Under the pieces are notes generated by a model. The model saw only the letters and a list, made by a program, of their open reading frames with translations. It was not told the origin of the DNA and ran no database searches. 64,000 nucleotides of DNA from assembly GCA_040752895.1 (NCBI GenBank), contig JBFMHN010000004.1, positions 186,001 to 250,000 of the forward strand, written 5' to 3'. Positions 8,363 through 22,369 of this stretch are shown piece after piece. Origin of the DNA: Pseudomonadota bacterium (lineage in GTDB: Bacteria; Pseudomonadota; Alphaproteobacteria; GCA-2746255). Each line of letters opens with the position of its first letter. The first letter of the stretch is position 1. A program made the translations under genes and the position numbers.

Positions 8363-8776
8363 ATGACGACTTATAAGGGCGGCTGCATGTGCGGCGCCAT
8401 CCGTTACGAGATCGCGGGCGAACCCATGCTTGCCGGCAATTGCCATTGCCGCGACTGCCAGAAGGCGTCGGGCGGCGGCTCTGCCGCGGTGGCGGTTTTC
8501 CCGAAGGCGAACGCCAAGTTTCTTAAGGGCGAGGCAAAATATTATACCGTCGCCGCGGACAGCGGGCGGAAGATAAGCCGCGGCTTTTGTCCGAATTGCG
8601 GGGCGCCGGTGTTCTCTAAACTCGAGATGCTGCCGGACGCCATCGTCATCAAGGCATCTAGCCTCGACGACCCAGGCCTCTACAAGCCGACCATGCATCT
8701 CTATACGGCGAGCGCCCAGCCATGGGACACCCTTCCCGACGACGGGTTGGCACGGTTCCCGAAGATGCCGGAATAA
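8363..8776 (+). CDS. GFA-family (glutathione-dependent formaldehyde-activating enzyme-like) zinc protein
   Basis: A 137-residue single-domain protein with the full GFA/CENP-V zinc pattern: GGCMCG (C8, C10), GNCHCRDCQKASGG (C27, C29, C32) and FCPNCGAPVF (C76, C79), which bind two zinc ions. The founding member condenses glutathione with formaldehyde, but most short members have no proven activity, so the substrate is unknown. AGGGA at 8347-8351 is a somewhat distant ribosome-binding site and sits directly against the 8-bp tandem repeat. It appears to be monocistronic. Confidence 0.88.
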   Translation: MTTYKGGCMCGAIRYEIAGEPMLAGNCHCRDCQKASGGGSAAVAVFPKANAKFLKGEAKYYTVAADSGRKISRGFCPNCGAPVFSKLEMLPDAIVIKASSLDDPGLYKPTMHLYTASAQPWDTLPDDGLARFPKMPE

Positions 8777-8841
8777 ACGGGGCGTTCGTTATCGTCCGCC
8801 GTCCGCTTTTTTTCACATAGGAAAAGCGGCCCCCGGTTGAT

Positions 8842-9576
8842 ATGTTGCCGGCCATGTCAAAAAAGGCGTGCCTTGAGCCCAAACACTTTCGCCACGTTTA
8901 CGACCGGTTCCAAACGGCCGTTTCGCGTTACGATTGCGGAAAGAAGTGCGCGCCGCTGAACGGCGGCGAGCCGGTGTGCTGTACGACCCAGGACGCCGTT
9001 CCCGTCGCCCACAAGGCGGAATGGGAACTGCTGAAATCGCGGACCGATCTGTGGCACCGCTTCAAGCCCTACGATGCCGCCACGCGCCGCATCGTCGAAG
9101 AGACGGCGGGCGACTGCCGGACGATCGAATGCAAGGGGGCGCGCTTCTGCGAGCGGGAGAACCGCACGCTTGCCTGCCGGGCCTTTCCCTTCTTTCCTTA
9201 CATCACGCTGGAGGGCGAATTCCTGGGCCTGGGCTATTTCTGGGAATTCGAGGACCGTTGCTGGGTGATCTCGAATCTGCGGGTCGTTACCCGCTCGTTC
9301 GTGCGGGAATTCGTTGAGGCGCAGGAGTATCTTTTTGCCCGGGACCCGCAGGAAAAGTCCTACGCCCACGAGCATTCCATCACGGCGCGCCGCGTGTTCT
9401 CGCGGTGGAACCGCCCGATCCCCCTGATCGGCCGCGATGGCGGCTACTTCAAGGTATTGCCCCATGGGGGCGGCCTTGTGAAGGCAAAGCTTTCCGAGTT
9501 CCGCGCCCACGGGCCCTACGTTTCGGAGAAAGCCTACCGCCAGGCGATCGAAGAGGACGCCGCCCGTCGCCGGTAA
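8842..9576 (+). CDS. Cysteine-rich protein resembling YkgJ-type metal-chelating proteins
   Basis: A 244-residue soluble protein whose cysteines are clustered as CGKKC, VCC, DCRTIEC, FC and LACRAFPFFPY. The C-x3-C...CC...C...C-R-x-F-P arrangement resembles the YkgJ-like zinc/iron-chelating domain, but spacing is unusual, so this is a tentative family call. The C-terminal part has no motif I recognise. Start is ATG 8842 or the in-frame ATG 8854 (MSKKACL); neither has a strong ribosome-binding site. It converges on the receiver gene with only five bases between stops. Confidence 0.6.
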   Translation: MLPAMSKKACLEPKHFRHVYDRFQTAVSRYDCGKKCAPLNGGEPVCCTTQDAVPVAHKAEWELLKSRTDLWHRFKPYDAATRRIVEETAGDCRTIECKGARFCERENRTLACRAFPFFPYITLEGEFLGLGYFWEFEDRCWVISNLRVVTRSFVREFVEAQEYLFARDPQEKSYAHEHSITARRVFSRWNRPIPLIGRDGGYFKVLPHGGGLVKAKLSEFRAHGPYVSEKAYRQAIEEDAARRR

Positions 9577-9581
9577 ACGGC

Positions 9582-9950
9582 CTAGTCCATCAATTTCTGT
9601 TCGATGAAGCGCTTCAGCGCGCGCAAGGGGATCGGTTTGTCGATGACGCCGAAGACGTTGATCTCGGCGCTGTTGGCGTCGTGGATGCAATCGGCGTGCC
9701 CGGACATGAGGATGACGGAAGGTTTCGGCGAAAGCCTGTCAATGAGGCGGGCCACCTCGATCCCGTCCAGCCCGGGCATCTTGATGTCGAGCAGGACAAT
9801 GTCGGGGTGGTTTTTCTTGATGCTGCTGAGGGCGCCGTAGCCGTTCTGTTCTTGTAGGCAGTCGATGTTCAGGGTTGCCAGGAAGTCCGCCAATTCCTTC
9901 AGTTGTAGCGGATCGTCATCAACGACGAGTATGGATTTTCGCTTTTCCAT
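9582..9950 (-). CDS. Single-domain response regulator (CheY-like receiver)
   Basis: A 122-residue stand-alone receiver. It has the acidic pocket VVDDD (residues 9-13), phosphoacceptor D55 in LLDIKMPG, the switch Ser in LMSGH and the lysine in DKPIP. There is no output domain, so it must act through a partner or as a phosphate shuttle. It lies 53 bases downstream of the histidine kinase on the same strand, whose soluble end has no receiver of its own, so the two very probably form one signalling pair. The signal is unknown. Confidence 0.9.
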   Translation of the reverse strand: MEKRKSILVVDDDPLQLKELADFLATLNIDCLQEQNGYGALSSIKKNHPDIVLLDIKMPGLDGIEVARLIDRLSPKPSVILMSGHADCIHDANSAEINVFGVIDKPIPLRALKRFIEQKLMD

Positions 9951-10003
9951 TGTTTTCCGCGTTTCCTTTCCCTGAGACTGCTCCCTGAGACTGGCCCCGC
10001 AGC

Positions 10004-11605
10004 TTACAGGTTTTTTTCAGAATCCGCTTGCGGAAGTTTGATCTCGAAGCAGGTCCCCGCGGGGGTGTTTGCGGCGACGATCTGCCCGCCCATGGCGTTA
10101 ACTATGTTTTGCGAGACGGCGAGTCCAAGCCCCGTTCCCTTGCCAACCGCCTTCGTCGTGAAGAAAGGATCGAAGAGACGGGCGAGATTGGCGGACGGGA
10201 TGCCGATGCCGTTGTCGGTGACACGGAGCCTGATTTGGGTCGCCGGGGGATCGGGGGGCTTTGAGCCCGAGGTCAGGATCTCAAGCGTGATCCGGCCCTT
10301 CTCCGCCGCCGGTGCGTTCGGGGGCGCCCCGCGTTCCTGGATGGCGTCCCGGGCGTTATTCAGGAGGTTCAAGAGGGCGTGCTCGATCTGGTTTGGATGC
10401 CCGCGCACCTCAAGCGGCGTTGCCGGCAAGTGGACATCCAATTCGATGCCATCGGCATCGAATTGGTCGCGGAGCAGGTCGGCGGCCTGCTGAGCGACGG
10501 CGACAAGGTCAAAAACTTCCGTATGGGTCTTGTCGAGACGGCTGAACGATCGCAAATGATTGATGATCTTGCCCATCCGTTCCGATTGCTTCGAGATGGT
10601 CGCCAGCTTTTCCTCCGTATAGGCGGCGTCCAGGCCGTCCGCCTGCCGCCGCAGGAGCGCGTTCTCCGCCGCCATGCGGATGACGTTCAAGGGCTGGTTC
10701 AGCTCGTGGGCGATGCCGGCCGACATCTGTCCGAGGGTAGCCAGTTTCGACGCTTGCAGGAGTTGGACCTGCAGGGCTTTCTGCTCGGTGATATCGCGCA
10801 CGATTACGATGTGCAACTCCTCGCCGCCATAGGTCATGCGGCTTGTGGCGATGTCCGCCAGGAAGGTGGCGCCGTCCCTTCGCTTCGCGATAAGTTCACG
10901 GGCGGAAGTGGCCACTCCCCATCTCCAAGGCGATGCCGAGGTACTTTCTTTCTCCTCGGTGGCCACGTTGTATTCGGTCGGCACGAGGTCCCCGAAGAAC
11001 ACCTTTCCGACGCACGCGTCTGGCGGATAGCCGAATAGTTTCCCGGCCGCCGAATTTGCAGATTTGACGCGGCCGTCTTGACCGATGGTCACGATACCGT
11101 CGAAAACGTTGTCCATGATTCCGCGAAGGCGTTCCTGCAACGAGATGATGTCCACGAAGGTTTGTCCGATTCGCAGGCTGACCATAAGAATGGCCACGCA
11201 ATAAAAGGCGATCATGGCTGCCATCGTCAGATGGATGGGCTCGCCAAGCAGGAGGATGCGGATGCCAACCGGCGGCAGACTGGTCAGAAAGAAAGCGTGA
11301 AAGGCCTGGATGTGGTGGCTGGAGATGACGAGCGCGCCGGTCGCCATGCCGCCGATGACGAAAAGAAGAAAGGTGTACAGAAGCGGGTTGTCGGGAACGA
11401 AGAGAAGAACGCCGGCCAGTCCCCAGATGCTGCCGGCCAAGCCGGCACTTAAGGTGAGCCGGTTTGCCCATCGCCTGGCGTTCGTAGTGTCGATGCGGGC
11501 CTTCCGGAACCGCGCCCAGATGGCCAGCCGTAAGAGGCCGACGGCGACGAGGCCGATAAACCAGTAGACCGAGCGTGTTCCTGGCGACGGCGCTCTCCAG
11601 CACAA
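10004..11605 (-). CDS. Membrane sensor histidine kinase with PAS domain (N-terminus probably frameshifted)
   Basis: The open frame gives 533 residues: about five membrane helices in residues 12-145, a PAS domain at about 160-280 (MDNVFDGIVTIGQDGRVKSAN to IVRDITEQ), a HisKA domain with phosphoacceptor H300 in AGIAHELNQP, and an HATPase domain with LLNNARDA, VTDNGIGI and GKGTGLGL. It should autophosphorylate and pass phosphate to the receiver at 9582. No good start exists in this frame: the first residues (MCWRAPSPGT) are from a TTG and do not look native, whereas the overlapping +1 frame from ATG 11714 supplies a plausible first membrane helix. This suggests one base too many near 11575-11600, either a real mutation or an assembly error. 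Confidence 0.82.
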   Translation of the reverse strand: MCWRAPSPGTRSVYWFIGLVAVGLLRLAIWARFRKARIDTTNARRWANRLTLSAGLAGSIWGLAGVLLFVPDNPLLYTFLLFVIGGMATGALVISSHHIQAFHAFFLTSLPPVGIRILLLGEPIHLTMAAMIAFYCVAILMVSLRIGQTFVDIISLQERLRGIMDNVFDGIVTIGQDGRVKSANSAAGKLFGYPPDACVGKVFFGDLVPTEYNVATEEKESTSASPWRWGVATSARELIAKRRDGATFLADIATSRMTYGGEELHIVIVRDITEQKALQVQLLQASKLATLGQMSAGIAHELNQPLNVIRMAAENALLRRQADGLDAAYTEEKLATISKQSERMGKIINHLRSFSRLDKTHTEVFDLVAVAQQAADLLRDQFDADGIELDVHLPATPLEVRGHPNQIEHALLNLLNNARDAIQERGAPPNAPAAEKGRITLEILTSGSKPPDPPATQIRLRVTDNGIGIPSANLARLFDPFFTTKAVGKGTGLGLAVSQNIVNAMGGQIVAANTPAGTCFEIKLPQADSEKNL

Positions 11606-11714
11606 GGACGACGAGACCGGCGTTCAATAGGTTGAGGGTCACCGCGAGCGGAACGCCGCGATAGGCGTGAGGAAGAAGTATGGCTAGGGCGTGGTTAGAG
11701 CGGTGGCTCGGCAT
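11606..11714 (-). pseudogene. Displaced N-terminal segment of the histidine kinase (out of frame)
   Basis: From ATG 11714 this frame reads MPSHRSNHALAILLPHAYRG and then a hydrophobic helix (VTLNLLNAGLVVLVLESAVA). In the adjoining frame the next residues (VYWFIGLVAVGLLRLAIW) supply a second helix and the rest of the kinase. Joining the two gives a sensible N-terminus with an even run of membrane helices. The frames are offset by one base, and the exact crossover cannot be fixed because both remain open across 11575-11605. Confidence 0.55.
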
Positions 11715-11877
11715 GGCGTTCGTCCAGCGGTGGCTCCGCGCAGGGTAGCACGTTTCGGACCCAAGGCCCGTCCTGCGCCCGCGGAGGGTCCCGGCGGCTT
11801 TCCGGCCCGTCGTTGCTCGCGTCTTTCACGCCGCCGTTCCGGGCGGGGATTGCCCCGATTTCCCGGGGGAAGGCCTT

Positions 11878-12534
11878 TCAGGAGGCGCCGGAAAGACTCC
11901 GGTTCACGCCCTCCGTTTTCTTGCGCAGAATTTCAAGCAAGCCATCGATCCCACTGCCAGCGCGCTGGATGACGGCGGCAAATTCGTTGCGGTGGGTCAA
12001 CACCATGCTCAAGCCCTCGATGGAGACATCGATAACCTTGATGCCGGCGTTCGGCTCGTGAACCCGCCAGTCCACGCGAACCGACGGCGCCGTGCGCCGG
12101 ATAATGCGCGTATAAACGATGGCGTCTTCCCCGCCATCCTGCCGCACGTCGTTCACTTCGAAGGTTTCGTCGTTGTATTCCTTGAATCGGCTGGAATAGG
12201 CCAGCACGATGTAATCCTCCAGAAGAGACTGGAATTCCTTTTTCTGCGCCTCCGTGGCTTGCGACCAATAGCGCCCAAGAACGAAACGGGCGATGATCGG
12301 CAAGTCGAAATTTTCCTCGAAAAGCTTGCGGAAACGGGCCTGGCGGGTCGAATCTTCCAGCGTCGGTTCCGTTAGCATGGTGATGGCCTTGCCGCCGAGG
12401 CCATTGATGAAGCTGGTCGCCTTGTTGGCTTCTAGGGCCGCCAGCGGACTGCTCGGAAGCGTCAGAACAAGGATTAGAAATACAATCCGGTAGAAACGCG
12501 ATGCGGGATTTTTTGACACAGGATTTAATGGCAT
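11878..12534 (-). CDS. mlaC: MlaC/Ttg2D-family phospholipid-binding periplasmic protein
   Basis: A 218-residue exported protein with an N-terminal signal segment (FYRIVFLILVLTLPSSPLAALEA). The body matches the MlaC/Ttg2D toluene-tolerance family: FRKLFEENFDLPIIARFVLGRYW, EFQSLLEDYIVLAYSSRFKEY, and VRVDWRVHEPNAGIKVIDVSIEGLS. MlaC shuttles phospholipids between the outer-membrane MlaA complex and the inner-membrane MlaFEDB transporter. No other mla genes are nearby, so it is an isolated copy here; related orphan copies often sit with hopanoid or other lipid genes, but none is seen. Confidence 0.85.
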   Translation of the reverse strand: MPLNPVSKNPASRFYRIVFLILVLTLPSSPLAALEANKATSFINGLGGKAITMLTEPTLEDSTRQARFRKLFEENFDLPIIARFVLGRYWSQATEAQKKEFQSLLEDYIVLAYSSRFKEYNDETFEVNDVRQDGGEDAIVYTRIIRRTAPSVRVDWRVHEPNAGIKVIDVSIEGLSMVLTHRNEFAAVIQRAGSGIDGLLEILRKKTEGVNRSLSGAS

Positions 12535-12924
12535 GGCTTGTTCGGCGACCGAAGCGCTCCCTTCAAGTGGTGGACGTTCTTTGCTGCTTGTTACGGTCTC
12601 TTGTCGTTTTAAAGCGCGCCGAAAGGGAGGGAAAATCGAAGACGACCGACCGTCACGAATTCTATCCTACCGGCGCAGGCGGTATAAGGTACGCACCGCT
12701 GCGTAGAAATCAACCAGCTTCTCCTTACTTAATCCTTACTCGCTGTTCGCATAGGAAACACGCCGTATCCTGCCGATCAAGCCTGGTGAATGGCCGTTCG
12801 GGAAAAGAATACCCATCCACACCGTCACGGGCGTTTCCCGTGTTGCGTCCGAGGCGAAGGAAAAAAGGGAAAGAAAAGCTTGCCAACACCTTCGGCGCGC
12901 TGCCGGAATGGGCGACTTGATAAC
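12535..12924 (+). other. Intergenic stretch without a recognised gene
   Basis: This divergent region between mlaC and the ArsR-type regulator shows no convincing gene. A 139-codon plus-strand frame (12501-12920) overlaps mlaC's start, lacks a ribosome-binding site and has Arg/Ser/Pro-rich shadow composition. The regulatory dyad of the methionine operon begins at its right edge. Confidence 0.5.
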
Positions 12925-12946
12925 AATATAAAGATATGTTTATATT
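12925..12946 (+). promoter_or_regulatory. 22-bp near-perfect palindrome, likely operator of the ArsR-type regulator
   Basis: AATATAAA (12925-12932) and TTTATATT (12939-12946) are exact inverted copies, and the central ATAT continues the symmetry; only the G/G pair at 12933/12938 breaks it. It is an AT-rich island in GC-rich DNA, 40 bases before the regulator's ATG. ArsR-family winged-helix dimers bind such dyads, so autoregulation of the regulator-metF-metH operon is the natural inference. Confidence 0.7.
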
Positions 12947-12986
12947 ATAGGCAAAGTCGGGAATTTTGGCGTCCGTGAGAGCAAGC

Positions 12987-13958
12987 ATGAAAAACCTGTC
13001 GCAGTTTCTAAACGGCTTGCGCGCGACGGCGGAACCGACGCGGCTTCGCCTGCTTGCGCTGTGCGCCGAGGGCGAATTGACGGTGAGCGAGCTTACCCAG
13101 ATCCTCGGCCAGAGCCAGCCCCGCATCTCGCGCCATTTGAAACTGCTTTCGGAGGCTGGCTTGCTCGAACGTTTCCGGGAAGGTAGCTGGACCTTCTACC
13201 GCCTGGCTTCGGAAGGCGCTGGAGCGGAACTGGCCGCCCGCGTTCTGGCGCTGCTTCCCTCCGATCTCGAACTGCGCCGTGACCGCGAGCGTTTCGCAGA
13301 CATCAAGCGCGCCCGGGCGCACGTGGCGGCCGACTACTTTCGCCGCAACGCCGCGGAGTGGAAAACGCTGCGAGCGCTTCATGTGCCGGAAGACCGCGTC
13401 GAGCAAGCCATGCAGGAACTTGCCTTGAAGGGGTTGCCGAAAAGTCGCCGCCGAAGCCTGCTCGACATCGGCACCGGCACCGGGCGTGTCCTCGAGGTCT
13501 TCGCACCCCATGTCGAACGCGCCCTCGGCGTTGATCTTTCCCACGAAATGCTGGCGATCGCCCGGGCCAATCTCGAAAAAGCCGGTCTCGGCCATTGCCA
13601 GGTTCGGCAAGCCGACATGTATCAGCTTCCGCTGGCGGATGGGGCATACGACCTCGTGACAATTCACCAGGTCCTTCACTACGCGGACCGTCCGGCCGAT
13701 GCGATTCGCGAAGCGGCCCGTGTCCTGAAACCCGAAGGCCGTCTCCTGATCGTCGATTTCGCCCCGCACGACCTCGAGGCGCTGCGGCACGAGCACGCCC
13801 ATCGCCGTCTCGGGTTTCGGGACGATGAAATGCAAGATTGGCTTGCCGCCGCCGGGCTGAAGGGGGCCTTGGGGAAAACGCTGCCGGGCAAGCCGCTAAC
13901 CGTCGTGCTGTGGCGGACGACGCGCGCCGCCGGCGCCAGGGAAGGAAAAGCCGCATGA
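12987..13958 (+). CDS. ArsR-family transcriptional regulator fused to a SAM-dependent methyltransferase domain
   Basis: A 323-residue fusion. Residues 1-95 are an ArsR winged helix (ELTVSELTQILGQSQPRISRHLKLLSEAGLL) without the metal-binding Cys motif of arsenic sensors. Residues about 140-320 are a class I methyltransferase with the SAM loop DIGTGTGRVLE, GVDLSHEML and VLKPEGRLLIVDF. This architecture next to metF/metH resembles the SahR-type regulators of methionine-cycle genes, suggesting it senses S-adenosylhomocysteine or SAM; that is inference. ATG 12987 is chosen over an upstream TTG (12966) and GTG (12975). Its TGA overlaps the metF ATG by four bases (ATGA), so the three genes are one operon. 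Confidence 0.85.
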   Translation: MKNLSQFLNGLRATAEPTRLRLLALCAEGELTVSELTQILGQSQPRISRHLKLLSEAGLLERFREGSWTFYRLASEGAGAELAARVLALLPSDLELRRDRERFADIKRARAHVAADYFRRNAAEWKTLRALHVPEDRVEQAMQELALKGLPKSRRRSLLDIGTGTGRVLEVFAPHVERALGVDLSHEMLAIARANLEKAGLGHCQVRQADMYQLPLADGAYDLVTIHQVLHYADRPADAIREAARVLKPEGRLLIVDFAPHDLEALRHEHAHRRLGFRDDEMQDWLAAAGLKGALGKTLPGKPLTVVLWRTTRAAGAREGKAA

Positions 13959-14889
13959 CGCCGCGAAACGCCAGCCCCTCGCCCGCGGTCCAGACGCCGC
14001 CGCTTCCCTTCACGCTCACCCGTCGCGCGGCGCCGAAGCTTTCCTTCGAGTTTTTTCCGCCGAAGACGGACACGATGGCGGAAAAACTTTGGGAGGCGAT
14101 CTTGAGGCTAGCCCCCCTCCGCCCGCGTTTCGTTTCGGTGACCTATGGGGCCGGCGGCGGCACGCGGGGGCGCACCCATGAGACGGTGACCCGCATCCGG
14201 CGCGAGACGGACCTTGAGCCGGCCGCCCATCTGACCTGCGTAGGCGCCACCCGGGAAGAGGTGGATGCGGTTGCGCGCTGCTATTGGGAATCGGGCATCC
14301 GCCACATCGTGGCGCTGCGTGGCGACCCGCCGGAGGGCACGGCGCGCTATGCGCCGCACCCGGGCGGTTACCCGTACGCGGCGGATCTCGTCCGGGGCCT
14401 GAAACGCGTCGCCGATTTCGAGATTTCCGTCGCCGCCTACCCGGAGACGCACCCGGAAGCGAAAAGTCCGGCCGCCGATCTCGACAACCTCAAGCGGAAA
14501 ATCGACGCCGGTGCTGCCCGCGCCATTACGCAATACTTTTTCGACGTTGATGTGTATTTCCGCTTTCTCGATCGCGTGCGCGCCGCCGGGATTACGGTTC
14601 CCATCGTGCCGGGCGTCATGCCGGTCTCGAATCTCGATCAGATCGTCCGGTTCAGCGCCGCGTGCGGGGCGACGGTCCCGGCCTGGCTTTGCGATCTCTT
14701 CGAAGGGCTGGAGAACGACCCGGAAACGCGCAAGCTGGTCGGTGCCACCGTCGCCGCCGAGCAATGCCGGCTTCTGCAGGCGCAAGGCCTTGACGAATTT
14801 CATTTCTATACGCTCAACCGGGCGGATCTCACCTATGCGATCAGCCACGTGCTCGGCGCCCGGCCAACGAAAAAGGAAAGCGAGAGCGC

Positions 14890-14893
<4 letters not shown>
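13955..14893 (+). CDS. metF: Methylenetetrahydrofolate reductase
   Basis: A 312-residue cytoplasmic FAD enzyme that reduces 5,10-methylene-THF to 5-methyl-THF, the methyl donor for MetH. Recognisable are [63 protein letters not shown] and ITQYFFDVD, all in the expected TIM-barrel order; length is normal. The ATG at 13955 overlaps the regulator's stop, with AGGGAAGG upstream, and its own stop overlaps the metH start (ATGA). Co-transcription with metH makes supply and use of methyl-THF respond to the same regulator. Confidence 0.95.
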
Positions 14894-18600
<3,707 letters not shown>

Positions 18601-18638
18601 TTTTCGCTATAGTCGCAAGCGGAGATCAAGGAGCACGC

Positions 18639-19145
18639 ATGGACAGCACCATTCTCGAGGCGCCCTACCGGGCCTACGCCGGCAAGGTCGAGCCAAGCTG
18701 GCTCGACTACAACGGCCACATGAACGTCGCTTACTACACGCAGGTCTTCGACGACGCGATCGACCGCTGGTGGGGCCATGTCGGCCTCGGCCCCAAATAT
18801 ATCGAAGCGAAGAAATGCTCGGCCTTCGCGGTTGAGGCGCATGTCATTTACAAGCGCGAGCTGCACGCCGGTGATTCCTTCGACGTCACGGCCCAACTTC
18901 TGGGTTTCGACGCGAAGCGCATGCACCTTTTCTTCGAGCTGCTCCACGCCGGGGAGGGCTTCGTTTCGGCGACGCAGGAGATGCTGGTCGTCCACGTGGA
19001 CATGACGAAGCGGGCCGCCGTTCCCTTTCCGGAGGCGATCGTGGGGCGGCTGCAGGAGGTTCTCGCCGTTCACGCAAAACTTCCGCAGCCGGCGGAAGTC
19101 GGCCGGCAGATCGCCATGAAATCGCGGCGGACAGGCGGAAACTAA
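18639..19145 (+). CDS. Acyl-CoA thioesterase, hot-dog fold (4-hydroxybenzoyl-CoA thioesterase-like)
   Basis: A 168-residue single-domain protein. The catalytic signature is SWLDYNGHMNVAYYTQVFDDA, with the active-site Asp in LDYNGHMN, followed by VIYKRELHAGDSF and an ATQEMLVVHVDM strand typical of this hot-dog family. It should hydrolyse an acyl-CoA of unknown chain type in the cytoplasm. AAGGAG precedes the ATG at 18639. It stands 38 bases after metH and before the helicase, with no clear functional tie to either. Confidence 0.82.
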   Translation: MDSTILEAPYRAYAGKVEPSWLDYNGHMNVAYYTQVFDDAIDRWWGHVGLGPKYIEAKKCSAFAVEAHVIYKRELHAGDSFDVTAQLLGFDAKRMHLFFELLHAGEGFVSATQEMLVVHVDMTKRAAVPFPEAIVGRLQEVLAVHAKLPQPAEVGRQIAMKSRRTGGN

Positions 19146-19183
19146 GACGGGCCAGCCGGAACAGCTATAGGTTATAAGACGTC

Positions 19184-21441
<2,258 letters not shown>

Positions 21442-21445
<4 letters not shown>

Positions 21446-22359
21446 GTACTTCCGCTCATCGGGCCGCTTTTGCGGTCGAGCTTTCGGTGCCGGCCGAAGC
21501 CGTCGCCATTTTTGAACGCGCGCTCGCCAGTCTCGCCGAAACCGTCGCCAGCTTCGAGGAGGGAGAGGAAGGACAAGCCTGGCGTCTTGCCGCCTATCTG
21601 GAAGCGCCCCCCGACCTCGGCCATCTTGCGACGGTGCTTCAGGTGGCCGCCGCCGCCACCGGGATCCCATCGCCGGAGCCTAAGGTAACGCGCCTTGCCG
21701 AATGCGACTGGGTGCGGGAATCCGAACGCCAGCGCCCGCCCGTCCGGGCGGGACGCTTCTTCATTCATGGCGCCCACGGCCGGGGGCTGGCGCCGGCCGG
21801 TGCCTTGGCCCTTGAGATCGAGGCGGGCCGCGCCTTTGGCAGCGGCGCCCACCCGACGACGGCGGCTTGCCTCCTGGCCCTCGATCGTCTTTCCCGCCGC
21901 CGCCGCTTCCGCCGGCCGCTCGATCTCGGCACCGGCTCCGGCGTTCTAGCGCTTGCCATGATCGGCTTATGGAAGGTGCCGGTGGTGGCTTCCGATTCCG
22001 ATCCGCTCGCCCTCGATGTCGCCCGCGGGAACGCCAGGAAAAACCGCCTTTCCCCTTTCCTTCGCACGGTCACGGCCGAGGGCTTCCGTCACCCCGCCTT
22101 TGCCCGCGCCTCTCCTTTCGATCTCGTCATGGCGAATCTTTATGCCCGCCCGCTTCGCGCCCTTGCCGAAGCGATGGCCGGCCATCTCGGGCGGGGCGGC
22201 GTCCTCGTGCTTTCCGGCCTGCTGGTGACGCAGGAGCGGGAAGTCCTCAACCGCTACCGCGAGGCCGGCTTCGCGCTTCTTCACCGCCTGCCGGTGGCCG
22301 AATGGATGACGCTTGTCCTTGTCAAGGGCGCCCTTGCCAGGCCGGGGCGGTCCGCCTAG
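21442..22359 (+). CDS. prmA: Ribosomal protein L11 methyltransferase
   Basis: A 305-residue SAM-dependent methyltransferase that trimethylates lysines and the N-terminus of ribosomal protein L11. The N-terminal substrate domain is followed by AFGSGAHPTTAACLLAL and the SAM-binding LDLGTGSGVLALA, then MANLYARPL in place of the usual ANILA-x-PL. It starts at GTG 21442, overlapping the helicase stop (GTGA). Identity is clear from the GSGxHPTT motif and overall order. It lies directly before aminopeptidase P. Confidence 0.9.
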
Positions 22360-22369
22360 CCTTGCGGCC

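Noticed and set aside
12501-12920. 139-codon plus-strand frame before the methionine operon
   Set aside because: No ribosome-binding site, overlaps the mlaC start and has no recognisable motif.
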